The position numbers were made by a program, and so were the translations under genes. From contig NZ_QQVY01000004.1 of the NCBI RefSeq assembly GCF_003590715.1, positions 1 to 64,000 of the forward strand: DNA of 64,000 nucleotides, given 5' to 3'. The notes beneath the pieces are model-generated. The model searched no databases and was not told where the DNA came from. It was given only the letters and a program-made list of their open reading frames with translations. Positions 30,082-38,169 of the stretch are shown here, one piece after another (the first letter of the stretch is position 1; every line of letters begins with the position of its first letter). The stretch is from Paracoccus sp. JM45 (GTDB lineage Bacteria; Pseudomonadota; Alphaproteobacteria; Rhodobacterales; Rhodobacteraceae).

Positions 30082-31188
30082 ATGAGCCTTCTAGAAATCA
30101 AAGACCTTTCGGTCCGCTTCCAGACCAACGACGCCGAAGTCCGCGCAGTCAATAACGTCAACCTGTCGATCGAGGCGGGCCAGACCCTTGGCGTGGTCGG
30201 TGAATCGGGCAGCGGTAAATCGCAGCTGTCCTTTGCCATCATGGGCCTGCTGGCACGCAACGGTCAGGCATCGGGTTCGGTCATGTTCGACGGGCAAGAG
30301 GTTCTGAACGCCAAACCCAAAGTGCTGAACAGCATCCGCGCCGCGAAAATGGCGATGATCTTTCAGGACCCGATGACCTCGCTGAACCCCTATATGCGGG
30401 TGGCTGACCAGATGGCCGAGGTGCTGACCCTGCACAAAGGCATCAACAAGCGCGAGGCTGTGGCCCAAGCGGTGCAGATGCTTGACGCGGTGAAGATCCC
30501 CGACGCCAAGGGCCGCGTGCGGCTTTATCCGCATGAATTCAGCGGCGGCATGCGTCAGCGCGTGATGATCGCCATGGCGCTTTTGTGCAAACCCAAGCTG
30601 CTGATCGCGGATGAACCCACGACCGCGCTGGATGTGACCGTTCAGGCGCAGATCATGCAGCTGCTCAAGGAATTGCAGCGTGATTTCGGCATGGCGATGA
30701 TCCTGATCACCCATGATCTGGGCGTTGTTGCCGGTTCCTGTGAACGGGTTGCCGTCATGTATGGCGGCCGTATCCGCGAAACCGGTCCGGTGCGTCCGAT
30801 CTTTGCGGCACCGACGCATCCTTATACCCAAGGGCTGCTGGACGCGATCCCGCGCGTTGATCAGCAGGACGAGGAACTGCACGCCATCCCCGGCCAGCCC
30901 CCCAACATGAGCCGCCCGCCCAGTGGCTGCGCCTTTTCACCGCGCTGCCCCTATGTTCGCGAAGGCTGTGATACTATTGATCCGCCGCTGGAAGGTTTCG
31001 CGCCCGAACAGGCGCGCGCCTGCCATGCACCGGTGGCTGAAATCATCGCCCGCCAGACCCGACTTCAGCCGGATGCGGATCAACCCGCCGCCCATTTGGG
31101 CGATGGCCCCACCCAAGCCATCCCGCGTGGTGCCGTTGCTGGCGCTGGCGCAGCCGGAACCCCCAGCACGGTGGAGGGACAGCAATGA
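30082..31188 (+). CDS. oppD: peptide ABC transporter ATPase (OppD type)
   Basis: A 368-residue ATPase. Walker A is GESGSGKS, the signature is SGGMRQRVMIAMAL, Walker B is LLIADEPTTALDVT, and the H-loop is ITHDLGVV. The family C-terminal region SGCAFSPRCPYVREGCD carries cysteines that in some members bind an iron-sulfur cluster. ATG 30082 follows AAGGAG; the TTG six bases earlier is too close. An extra tail of about 50 residues rich in Ala, Gly and Pro extends beyond the usual end. It overlaps oppF by 4 bases. Confidence 0.92.
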   Translation: MSLLEIKDLSVRFQTNDAEVRAVNNVNLSIEAGQTLGVVGESGSGKSQLSFAIMGLLARNGQASGSVMFDGQEVLNAKPKVLNSIRAAKMAMIFQDPMTSLNPYMRVADQMAEVLTLHKGINKREAVAQAVQMLDAVKIPDAKGRVRLYPHEFSGGMRQRVMIAMALLCKPKLLIADEPTTALDVTVQAQIMQLLKELQRDFGMAMILITHDLGVVAGSCERVAVMYGGRIRETGPVRPIFAAPTHPYTQGLLDAIPRVDQQDEELHAIPGQPPNMSRPPSGCAFSPRCPYVREGCDTIDPPLEGFAPEQARACHAPVAEIIARQTRLQPDADQPAAHLGDGPTQAIPRGAVAGAGAAGTPSTVEGQQ

Positions 31189-32207
31189 CCCCGCTTCTTG
31201 ATGTGCGCGACCTGCGCGTGACCTTCCAGATCCGCCGCGAGGGGGACCTGCCTTGGGCAAAACCACGTCCGCTGCATGCCGTGGCAGGTGTCGATTTTAC
31301 ACTACAACCGGGTGAAACGCTTGGTGTTGTGGGTGAATCGGGCTGCGGAAAATCCACCCTTGCCCGCGCGTTGATCGGCCTTGTGCCGGCAACCGGCGAA
31401 GCGGAATGGATCGACGGCAAGGACCTGCTGGCCATGTCGCCGCGCCAGATGATGAAATACCGCAGCGACATTCAGATGGTCTTTCAGGACCCTCTGGCCA
31501 GCCTGAACCCGCGGATGACCGTGGGCCAGATCATTGCCGAACCGTTGACCACGCACCGCCCCGAACTGGGCCGGTCCGAGGTCAAGGATCGCGTGAAGGC
31601 GATGATGGAAAAGGTCGGTTTGCTGCCCAACCAGATCAACCGCTATCCGCATGAATTCAGCGGCGGGCAGTGCCAGCGTATTGGCATTGCACGGGCGCTG
31701 ATTGTGGAACCCAAACTGATCATCTGTGACGAACCTGTTTCGGCGCTGGATGTCTCGATTCAGGCGCAGGTCATCAACCTGCTGATCAAGCTGCAAAAGG
31801 AACTGGGGCTTGCTTTGGTTTTCATCGCGCATGATCTGTCGGTGGTGAAACACATCAGCGACCGCGTGATGGTGCTGTATCTGGGTAAGGTGATGGAGGT
31901 TGCATCCTCGACCGAGCTTTATGGCAACCCCCAGCACCCCTATACGCAGGCGCTGCTGTCGGCTGTTCCGGTGCCCGATCCCACGATCGAGACATCGAAA
32001 ACCATCGTTCCCTTGGCAGGTGATCTGCCATCCCCGATGAGCCCGCCTTCGGGATGCGTCTTCCGCACTCGCTGCCCGCGTGCCCAGGCCCGTTGCGCGT
32101 CCGAGGTTCCGGAACCGGAAGGCAGCGATCATAAAATCGCCTGCCATTTCCCCGGTCCCCTGACCGAAGCGGAAATCGCCCACGCCCGCAGAAACGAGGC
32201 CGCGTAA
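31185..32207 (+). CDS. oppF: peptide ABC transporter ATPase (OppF type)
   Basis: A 340-residue ATPase, the second nucleotide-binding subunit. It has the insertion LPWAKPRPLHAVAGVDFTL before Walker A GESGCGKSTLARAL, then MVFQDPLASLNPRMTVGQII, the signature SGGQCQRIGIARAL, Walker B LIICDEPVSALDVSIQ and the H-loop IAHDLSVVKHI. The C-terminal cysteine segment SGCVFRTRCPRAQARC is present. ATG overlaps the oppD TGA (ATGA), indicating coupling. The next gene starts 2 bases after its stop. Confidence 0.92.
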   Translation: MTPLLDVRDLRVTFQIRREGDLPWAKPRPLHAVAGVDFTLQPGETLGVVGESGCGKSTLARALIGLVPATGEAEWIDGKDLLAMSPRQMMKYRSDIQMVFQDPLASLNPRMTVGQIIAEPLTTHRPELGRSEVKDRVKAMMEKVGLLPNQINRYPHEFSGGQCQRIGIARALIVEPKLIICDEPVSALDVSIQAQVINLLIKLQKELGLALVFIAHDLSVVKHISDRVMVLYLGKVMEVASSTELYGNPQHPYTQALLSAVPVPDPTIETSKTIVPLAGDLPSPMSPPSGCVFRTRCPRAQARCASEVPEPEGSDHKIACHFPGPLTEAEIAHARRNEAA

Positions 32208-32208
32208 G

Positions 32209-34062
32209 ATGCCGCCGCCCGATGCGACCGCCCCTCACTTTGCGGCGCGTTGGGCGGCGCTAAAAAACATTCCGCCCTTCCTGCGGATGGTCTGGCACGC
32301 CAGCGCCAGCCTGACCCTGACGATGATCGTTTTGCGCCTGATGCGTGCGGTCATGCCGGTGGCGATGCTGTGGGTGGGCAAGCTGATCATCGATCAGGTG
32401 GTCCGTCTGTCATCCCTTCCCGATCACCCCGTCACCCTGTCCGGCTGGTGGGACAGCGGTTTGGCGACCGGTCTGTTCTGGCTGGTCATTGCGGAACTAG
32501 CGCTGGCACTGGCGCAGGATATCCTTGGACGGCTTGTCAGCTATACCGACAGCCTGTTGCAAGAAAAGCTGGTAATCGACATCTCGATCCGGCTGATGGA
32601 TCACGCCGCCGGTCTGGACCTTGCCAATTTCGAGGACGCCGCCTTTCAGGACCGTCTGGACCGCGCCCGCCGCCAGACGATGGGCCGCATCCCCTTGGTC
32701 AACCAGATCATGCAACAGATGCAGGATCTGGTCACTGTGGGCAGCTTTGCCATCGGCCTGCTGGTTTATAACCCGTGGCTGGTCGTGCTGCTGGCGCTGG
32801 CACTAGTCCCGTCGCTGTTCGGCGAGATGCACTTCAACGCACAGACCTATGCCCTGAACCACCGCCGCGCGCCCGACCGCCGCGAGCGCGATTACCTGCG
32901 GATGATCGGCGCCAGTGCCGAAACCGCGAAAGAGGTCAAAATATTTGGCCTGTCGCCCTTTCTTCGCGACCGCTATCTGACGCTTGCACGGCGCTTTTAC
33001 GTTGAAAACCGTGCAATTCAGCGCCGGCAGCTGACGGCAATGGCGGCACTGACCGGAATGGGCACACTGGCCTATTACGGTGCCTTCCTTTGGATCATTG
33101 CAAACGCCCTGACAGGCGAGTTGACCCTTGGTGATCTGACCTTCCTATCGGGCAGCTTCCTGCGCCTGCGCGGCCTGTTAGAGGGGCTGCTGACCAGCTT
33201 TTCCGCGATGGCGGGTCAGGCGATGTATCTGGATGACCTGTTTGAATTTTTCACCTCGGTCCCTGCAATTGCCTCGGCGTCCGACGCCTGGCCTATTCCG
33301 ACGCCGATCACCCAAGGGTTCACCTTTGAAAAAGTCGGCTTCCGCTATCCCGGTCGCGACGATTGGGCCATCCGCGGAATGAGCTTTGATCTGAAAGCCG
33401 GTGAAACCGTCGCGCTGGTGGGTGAAAACGGCGCGGGCAAGACCACCATCGTCAAATTGCTGGCGCGGCTCTATGACCCCGACGAAGGGCGCATCCTGCT
33501 GGATGGCCGGGACCTGCGCGATTACGATCTGGACGAATTACGCGGCACCGTCGGGGTGATCTTTCAGGATTTCGTCCGCTATGCCGTTACAGCATCGGAA
33601 AACATCGCCATTGGCCGGATCGAGGCGCGCGACGACCGCCCCCGAATCGTCGCGGCCGCAAAAAGATCGCTGGCCGATCAGGTCATTGCGCAACTGCCGC
33701 AGGGCTATGACCAGATGGTCGGCAAGCGGTTCAGCAAGGGGTTGGACCTGTCAGGCGGGGAATGGCAGAAACTGGCCATCGCACGCGCCTATATGCGCGA
33801 CGCACAGCTGCTGATTCTGGATGAACCCACCGCAGCCCTGGATGCCCGCGCCGAATACGAGATTTTCCGGCGTTTCAAGGACCTGACCCAAGGCCGGACG
33901 GCGCTGCTGATCTCGCACCGGTTTTCCAGCGTTCGTATGGCGGACCGAATTATTGTTCTGGAAAAAGGCCGCGTCGATTCGCAGGGCACGCATGACGGAC
34001 TGCTGGCGATTGATGGCCGCTATCGTGAATTATTCGACCTGCAAGCGCAGGGGTATCGCTAA
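32209..34062 (+). CDS. exporter-type ABC half-transporter (fused membrane + ATPase)
   Basis: A 617-residue type IV exporter half-transporter that probably works as a homodimer. The N-terminal 330 residues hold about six hydrophobic segments with a coupling segment GASAETAKEVKIFGLSPFLRDRY. The ATPase domain (from about 365) has Walker A GENGAGKTTIVKLLARLYDP, a Q-loop FQDFVRYAVTASENI, the signature LSGGEWQKLAIARAY, Walker B LLILDEPTAALDA and the H-loop SHRFSSVRMADR. It starts 2 bases after oppF, which is unusual for this class. It may export a peptide, lipid or drug; no maturation gene is adjacent. Confidence 0.85.
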   Translation: MPPPDATAPHFAARWAALKNIPPFLRMVWHASASLTLTMIVLRLMRAVMPVAMLWVGKLIIDQVVRLSSLPDHPVTLSGWWDSGLATGLFWLVIAELALALAQDILGRLVSYTDSLLQEKLVIDISIRLMDHAAGLDLANFEDAAFQDRLDRARRQTMGRIPLVNQIMQQMQDLVTVGSFAIGLLVYNPWLVVLLALALVPSLFGEMHFNAQTYALNHRRAPDRRERDYLRMIGASAETAKEVKIFGLSPFLRDRYLTLARRFYVENRAIQRRQLTAMAALTGMGTLAYYGAFLWIIANALTGELTLGDLTFLSGSFLRLRGLLEGLLTSFSAMAGQAMYLDDLFEFFTSVPAIASASDAWPIPTPITQGFTFEKVGFRYPGRDDWAIRGMSFDLKAGETVALVGENGAGKTTIVKLLARLYDPDEGRILLDGRDLRDYDLDELRGTVGVIFQDFVRYAVTASENIAIGRIEARDDRPRIVAAAKRSLADQVIAQLPQGYDQMVGKRFSKGLDLSGGEWQKLAIARAYMRDAQLLILDEPTAALDARAEYEIFRRFKDLTQGRTALLISHRFSSVRMADRIIVLEKGRVDSQGTHDGLLAIDGRYRELFDLQAQGYR

Positions 34063-34081
34063 GATGTCGGATGGGGAAGAA

Positions 34082-34158
34082 TGGTACCGCCTACCCGTCT
34101 CGAACGGGTGACCTCTAGATCCACAATCTAGCGCTCTAACCAACTGAGCTAAGGCGGC
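34082..34158 (-). tRNA. tRNA-His (GTG anticodon)
   Basis: A full cloverleaf of 77 bases including encoded CCA. The acceptor stem pairs GCCGCCT with AGGCGGT (one G-U at the top). The anticodon stem CTAGA/TCTAG holds loop TTGTGGA with anticodon GTG, and the T-stem is ACCCG/CGGGT with TTCGAGA. The base before position 1 is T and position 73 is A, so the usual extra G-1 paired to C73 of tRNA-His is missing, as known for many alphaproteobacteria. It lies just past the exporter gene on the opposite strand. Confidence 0.95.
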
Positions 34159-34258
34159 ACTGGGCGGTTCAATAATCCCAGCTGACGGGGGTTGCAACCC
34201 CCGCTTGCCGTTAATTTGCGTCCGCGTTACAGAAAGTTCTAAACTGAAAGGACAGACC

Positions 34259-34459
34259 ATGGGTATCAACAGCGAAAGCGACGTCACAGCCAACCTGCAG
34301 ATCGGTCCGACCGATCAGGGAATGGTGCGAATTTACATTCAGGGCGACAGCATCGACCTCCCGATGGATTTCGACGCCGAAGAAGCGACCGAAATCGCAG
34401 AGGAATTGCTGGCAGCCGCCGAATCTGTTCGCAGCGACGCTAAAAAGCCCCGGCGCTGA
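34259..34459 (+). CDS. small conserved acidic protein (possibly DUF6324)
   Basis: A 66-residue protein of unknown function. MGINSESDVTANLQIGPTDQ, GMVRIYI and the acidic MDFDAEEATEIAEELLAAAE resemble a short Rhodobacterales family that I recall as DUF6324. A beta-rich first half and one C-terminal helix are likely. ATG 34259 follows AAAGGA at good spacing; the longer frame from 34205 is not supported. Its 3' end overlaps the converging mmcB gene by 20 bases. Confidence 0.7.
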   Translation: MGINSESDVTANLQIGPTDQGMVRIYIQGDSIDLPMDFDAEEATEIAEELLAAAESVRSDAKKPRR

Positions 34460-34907
34460 TTCCTTCGGGATCGGCAAGGCCCTGAAGGCGCAGGGCCGCC
34501 GTGCGGGCAAAGTCGCGCTGGATCTTGGTCCGGCGTGCAGGTGCAAGGCGTGTTTCGGGCGCCATGCGCGAAATCTCGGCGCCATAGGCGTCTGCCATGA
34601 TCAGGCCGGTGTCTTCCGGCAACAAATCGACGGGGAAATCCCCGTCAACGGCCCAGAAATAGCGGTCGCACCATTCCAGATAGCCCTGCCACTTGCGGTC
34701 TGACTGGAAATCGGCGCGACCGCTTTTGCATTCGACAATCCACAATTCGCCCTTTGGCCCCAGACTGATCACATCAACCCGCAAACCGCGCACCGGAACA
34801 AATTCGGTCAATACAGCATGGTCCAGACTGCGCAGCATGCGCCCTGTCCCCCGCGCAAGGCGTTGACCGGGCATGGCGGGCAAATAGGCATCTTGGTTGA
34901 TTTGCAT
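34440..34907 (-). CDS. mmcB: MmcB-family DNA repair protein, putative nuclease
   Basis: A 155-residue protein of the MmcB family, linked to mitomycin C resistance in Caulobacter. The restriction-endonuclease-like core is visible: GLRVDVISLGPKGELWIVECKSGRADFQSD gives an Asp...Glu-x-Lys catalytic motif, followed by KWQGYLEWCDRYFWAVD and TGLIMADAYGAEI. ATG 34907 matches the family start (MQIN). No Shine-Dalgarno is visible, and promoter elements end only six bases upstream, so the mRNA may be leaderless. An SOS-like repeat overlaps that promoter. It is divergent from the TauE gene. Confidence 0.85.
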   Translation of the reverse strand: MQINQDAYLPAMPGQRLARGTGRMLRSLDHAVLTEFVPVRGLRVDVISLGPKGELWIVECKSGRADFQSDRKWQGYLEWCDRYFWAVDGDFPVDLLPEDTGLIMADAYGAEISRMAPETRLAPARRTKIQRDFARTAALRLQGLADPEGISAGAF

Positions 34908-34913
34908 AACAAT

Positions 34914-34942
34914 AAAATAGAACGAAGCAGCAACAATCTCAA
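34914..34942 (-). promoter_or_regulatory. candidate SOS-controlled, leaderless promoter of mmcB
   Basis: On the minus strand TTGAGA (34942-34937), a 17-bp spacer and TATTTT (34919-34914) form a plausible promoter whose start would fall at the mmcB ATG. The spacer region contains GTTG-N7-GTTC (34934-34920), one base off the alphaproteobacterial LexA direct repeat GTTC-N7-GTTC. Confidence 0.5.
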
Positions 34943-35015
34943 GCTGTCTTGCTGCTGCCTGACGTGGCGTATAGCGTCTGGCCCAACACGATTCGAATGT
35001 CTCTGAAAGGTTTAC

Positions 35016-35771
35016 ATGTCCGACATCGCCCTGCTGTTTGTTGCCGGGCTGATCGGCGGACTGCTGAACGCCATCGCTGGCGGCGGCACGTTCATTACTT
35101 TCCCCGCATTGGTGCTGACAGGCATTCCCCCTATCGTGGCCAATGCCACGTCTACTGTGGCATCCTTTCCCGGCTATCTTGCGGCCAGCTATGGCTTTCG
35201 CCGTGATATTGCTGCCATGCAAGACGTTCGCCTGGTCCGCGTTACCCTGTGGACGATGGCGGGCGGGACGATTGGCGCGGGCCTGTTGATGATTAGCACC
35301 AGTCAGGCGTTTTCGGCATTGGTCCCCTTTCTGTTATTGATCGCCACGGTGGTTTTCATCTGGGCCGAACCGATGCGCAATCTGGCGGCACGTTACGCGC
35401 GTGTGGTCACCCCCTTCGGTCTGGGAACCCTGTTACCGGTCACGATCTATGGCGGTTATTTCAACGGTGGTCTGGGGATCATCCTGCTGGCGCTGTTTGC
35501 GATGTGGGGCATGCGTGACCTGCATCAGATGAACGGGCTGAAAAGCTGGCTAAGCGTCGCCTTGTCACTGATTGCCTGCGCGGTATTCACCGCAGGCGGT
35601 TCGATCGCATGGGGTCCGGCGGCTGTAATGGGTCTGGGTACCGTTCTTGGCGGTTTGATAGGGCCGCCCGTGGCGCGCCGCACGTCGCGCCGTATACTGC
35701 GGATGTTGATCATCTGCGTCGGCTTTATCACCACCGCAATCTTTTTCTGGCATCTCATACAAGGAGTATAA
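35016..35771 (+). CDS. TauE/SafE family permease
   Basis: A 251-residue inner-membrane protein with seven to eight hydrophobic segments. The first half has GLIGGLLNAIAGGGTFITFPAL followed by NATSTVASFPGYLAASYGFR, the family signature for putative sulfite/sulfonate exporters. The matching second-half repeat is TIYGGYFNGGLGIILLALF. Substrate is not determined; no sulfur gene is adjacent. ATG 35016 follows GAAAGG. It lies two bases before ridA and is surely co-transcribed with it. Confidence 0.85.
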   Translation: MSDIALLFVAGLIGGLLNAIAGGGTFITFPALVLTGIPPIVANATSTVASFPGYLAASYGFRRDIAAMQDVRLVRVTLWTMAGGTIGAGLLMISTSQAFSALVPFLLLIATVVFIWAEPMRNLAARYARVVTPFGLGTLLPVTIYGGYFNGGLGIILLALFAMWGMRDLHQMNGLKSWLSVALSLIACAVFTAGGSIAWGPAAVMGLGTVLGGLIGPPVARRTSRRILRMLIICVGFITTAIFFWHLIQGV

Positions 35772-35773
35772 TT

Positions 35774-36121
35774 ATGAGCGACATCACCCGTATCGACAGC
35801 GGCACCCGCATGAGCGGCGCAGTCATTGCCAACGGCTTTGTGTTTCTGGCAGGTCAGGTGGGCGAACCGACCAGCTCGGTTACCGATCAGACCAAGGAAT
35901 GTCTGGCCAAGGTCGAGGCGCTGCTGGAAAAAGCTGGCACCGACAAGACCCGCATCGTTTCGACCCAGATCTGGATGGCAGATATGACCGATTTTGCCGA
36001 AATGAACGCGGTTTGGGACGCTTGGGTGCCGCAAGGCAACGCACCGGCACGCGCGACCGGCGAATCTGCTTTGGCGACCCCCGACTATAAAGTCGAAATC
36101 ATCGTCACCGCGGTTCTGTAA
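35774..36121 (+). CDS. RidA/YjgF-family protein
   Basis: A 115-residue member of the RidA superfamily, whose canonical members hydrolyse reactive enamine/imine intermediates made by PLP enzymes. The N-terminus RIDSGTRMSGAVIANGFVFLAGQVG, the QTKECLAKVEALLEKAG helix and the GNAPARATGESALATPDYKVEI end fit the family. The active-site Arg of RidA is in the PAR position, but the residues after it (ATGES) differ from canonical RidA, so it may be one of the Rid2-7 subgroups. AAGGAG precedes ATG 35774. Its stop lies inside the converging lpxB gene (17-base overlap). Confidence 0.85.
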   Translation: MSDITRIDSGTRMSGAVIANGFVFLAGQVGEPTSSVTDQTKECLAKVEALLEKAGTDKTRIVSTQIWMADMTDFAEMNAVWDAWVPQGNAPARATGESALATPDYKVEIIVTAVL

Positions 36122-37259
36122 TTGCCGCAATGACCGAGCGCGCCGCGCGAAGGCCCGGCGCCTCACCCCCTTTTCCAAGGCGGTCCATCGTCAGATCCAT
36201 GGCCTCGATCTGGGACATGCGGGTGGTGCCATCCTCAAGCGCGTCCTGCAGGGCCTCGGCGATGGGACCGGGCTGGCAATTGCGGCCCAGAAATTCCGGC
36301 ACAACCCGTGTTTCACTGACCAGATTGACCAGCGTCACCGTATCGGTTCGCAACAGCGCTCCCACGATCAAACGGCTTAGCGGGGCCATATCATAGCCGA
36401 TCACCATGGGGATCCGGTTGGCCGCCAATTCCAGACTGACGGTGCCCGACGCTGCCAAGGCCAGATCGGCGGCTGCAAAGGCCGCGCGCTTTTCATCCGT
36501 CTCCTCGATCACAATAGGGGCCGTGGGCCAGCGACGCGTCATTTCCCGCACCATAGTTGACACACCAGGAACCGTTGGCAAGACAACGCGAATTTCCGGA
36601 ACGCGATCACGCAGCCGCATCAGCGCCTCGTCAAAGCGGCCTGCCAGGCGCGCAACCTCGGACCGACGTGATCCGGGCAGGCACAGGACGACCGGCGCAT
36701 CATGGGCGATGCCATGGGCATTACGGAACAGTGTCGCTTCATCCGTGTCAGCCACATCCGAGGTCGCGACCGGATGGCCGACAAAATCACAAGTCATGCC
36801 CGCGGCCTGCATCAAGGGCGGCTCGAACGGCAGAATTGCCAACACGTGGTCGATGACCTTGGCCATCTTGACCGCCCGCTTTGGACGCCACGCCCAGACC
36901 GAGGGCGCGACATAATGCACCGTCCGCAGATCGGGCCGCACAGCACGCACCAGACGCGCCACGCGCAGACAGAAATCGGGGCTGTCGATGGTTATCAAAA
37001 CGTCGGGCTTCGCATCGATCACGGCTTGGGCCGTTTCGGCAATCCGGCGTTTCAGATGGCGGTATTTGGGAAGAATTTCCCAGATGCCCATCAGGCTCAG
37101 CTCATCCATCGCGAACAGGCTTTCAAGGCCGTGCTGCTGCATGGCCTGCCCGCCGATACCGGAAAATGCCGCGTCAGGGTCCAGATGGATCAGCCCCGAC
37201 ATCAGGGACGCGCCAAGCTGATCACCCGATGGTTCGCCTGCGATCAGGAAATACTTCAT
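36105..37259 (-). CDS. lpxB: lipid-A-disaccharide synthase
   Basis: A 384-residue glycosyltransferase that joins UDP-diacylglucosamine and lipid X to the lipid A disaccharide on the inner face of the membrane. MKYFLIAGEPSGDQLGASLM, FSGIGGQAMQQHGLESLF, VLITIDSPDFCLRVAR, YVAPSVWAWRPKRA and the C-terminal ATPIVIEE..., ALAASGTVSLELA blocks are standard. ATG 37259 matches the family start. It is the last gene of a fabZ-lpxA-lpxI-lpxB cluster and overlaps ridA tail to tail. Confidence 0.94.
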   Translation of the reverse strand: MKYFLIAGEPSGDQLGASLMSGLIHLDPDAAFSGIGGQAMQQHGLESLFAMDELSLMGIWEILPKYRHLKRRIAETAQAVIDAKPDVLITIDSPDFCLRVARLVRAVRPDLRTVHYVAPSVWAWRPKRAVKMAKVIDHVLAILPFEPPLMQAAGMTCDFVGHPVATSDVADTDEATLFRNAHGIAHDAPVVLCLPGSRRSEVARLAGRFDEALMRLRDRVPEIRVVLPTVPGVSTMVREMTRRWPTAPIVIEETDEKRAAFAAADLALAASGTVSLELAANRIPMVIGYDMAPLSRLIVGALLRTDTVTLVNLVSETRVVPEFLGRNCQPGPIAEALQDALEDGTTRMSQIEAMDLTMDRLGKGGEAPGLRAARSVIAAITEPR

Positions 37260-37335
37260 GCCGGTTCACCTTACTGCTGTCGGGTCATGGGTAGGCGGAC
37301 AAGGCCCAAGATGCGAGTCCTTCCTGCGCCAGCGG

Positions 37336-38145
37336 TCAGTCTTGCGCGTCCACCGACCAGAGGAACAGCCCCGCTGCCTGCGCACGGCGCACAGCCTCGG
37401 CGCGGTCCAGCAGGATGACGCCGCCTGCCTGCCACGCAATGCCCACCAGTCCGGCTTTGGCGGCCTGATCAACGGTATCAGGTCCAATGGTCGGCAGATC
37501 GACGCGGCGGTCCTGATCGGGTTTCGGCGCCTTATACAGCACACCCTTTGCGCCATTCGGGTTCGGCTTCATAGCACTGTGACGTCCCGCGAATTCCAGC
37601 ATGGCAGCCGTTCCGGGCAGCGTTTCCAGCGCAAGACATAAGCCCTGTGCCACCACAGCCCCTTGTCCCAGATCAAGCGATCCGGTTTGCGCCAGCAACT
37701 GTGCCGCGCGGGTCACATCGCGCTTGTCTGCAACCGACGGCTCGCCTGCCAGAACGCCGGACTCCGGTATAAGGTCGGGACAAATATCACTTACAGAACA
37801 AATCGTAAGGTCGTTTTCCTCGAACACGTCAAGCACCGTGCGCAGGGCCGCGTCATCGCCCGATTGCATTGCCATCAGAATGCGCGGAACGATCTGGGCG
37901 GTCCGGGGATCAAAGGCTTCGGGGTCAAGTTTCGGACGGCGGATCGCGCCGGCAAAAATGACCTTTTGGATGCCTTGGGCAATCAGTTCGTCGATAAACG
38001 GCAACAGACGTTCCAGCCGGAATGTCGTGGCCTGCATGCCTTCGGGGGCGAAACCTTCCAGCGCGTAAATGGCGGGGTTATCCAAAGCCTGTGCAACGGC
38101 AGGGGCCAGAAAACCCTTGCCTGCGATCACTGCAATGCGTGTCAT
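37336..38145 (-). CDS. lpxI: UDP-2,3-diacylglucosamine diphosphatase LpxI
   Basis: A 269-residue LpxI (DUF1009), the alphaproteobacterial replacement of LpxH, making lipid X from UDP-2,3-diacylglucosamine. MTRIAVIAGKGFLAPAVAQAL, QKVIFAGAIRRPKLD, ILMAMQSGDDAALRTVLDVFE and the C-terminal KAPKPDQDRRVDLPTIGPDT, then AGLVGIAWQAGGVILLDRA, are diagnostic. It lies between lpxA and lpxB, the expected place. A 76-base gap separates it from lpxB. Confidence 0.93.
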   Translation of the reverse strand: MTRIAVIAGKGFLAPAVAQALDNPAIYALEGFAPEGMQATTFRLERLLPFIDELIAQGIQKVIFAGAIRRPKLDPEAFDPRTAQIVPRILMAMQSGDDAALRTVLDVFEENDLTICSVSDICPDLIPESGVLAGEPSVADKRDVTRAAQLLAQTGSLDLGQGAVVAQGLCLALETLPGTAAMLEFAGRHSAMKPNPNGAKGVLYKAPKPDQDRRVDLPTIGPDTVDQAAKAGLVGIAWQAGGVILLDRAEAVRRAQAAGLFLWSVDAQD

Positions 38146-38169
38146 CCGTTCTGCCTTATCCCGCGAAAA

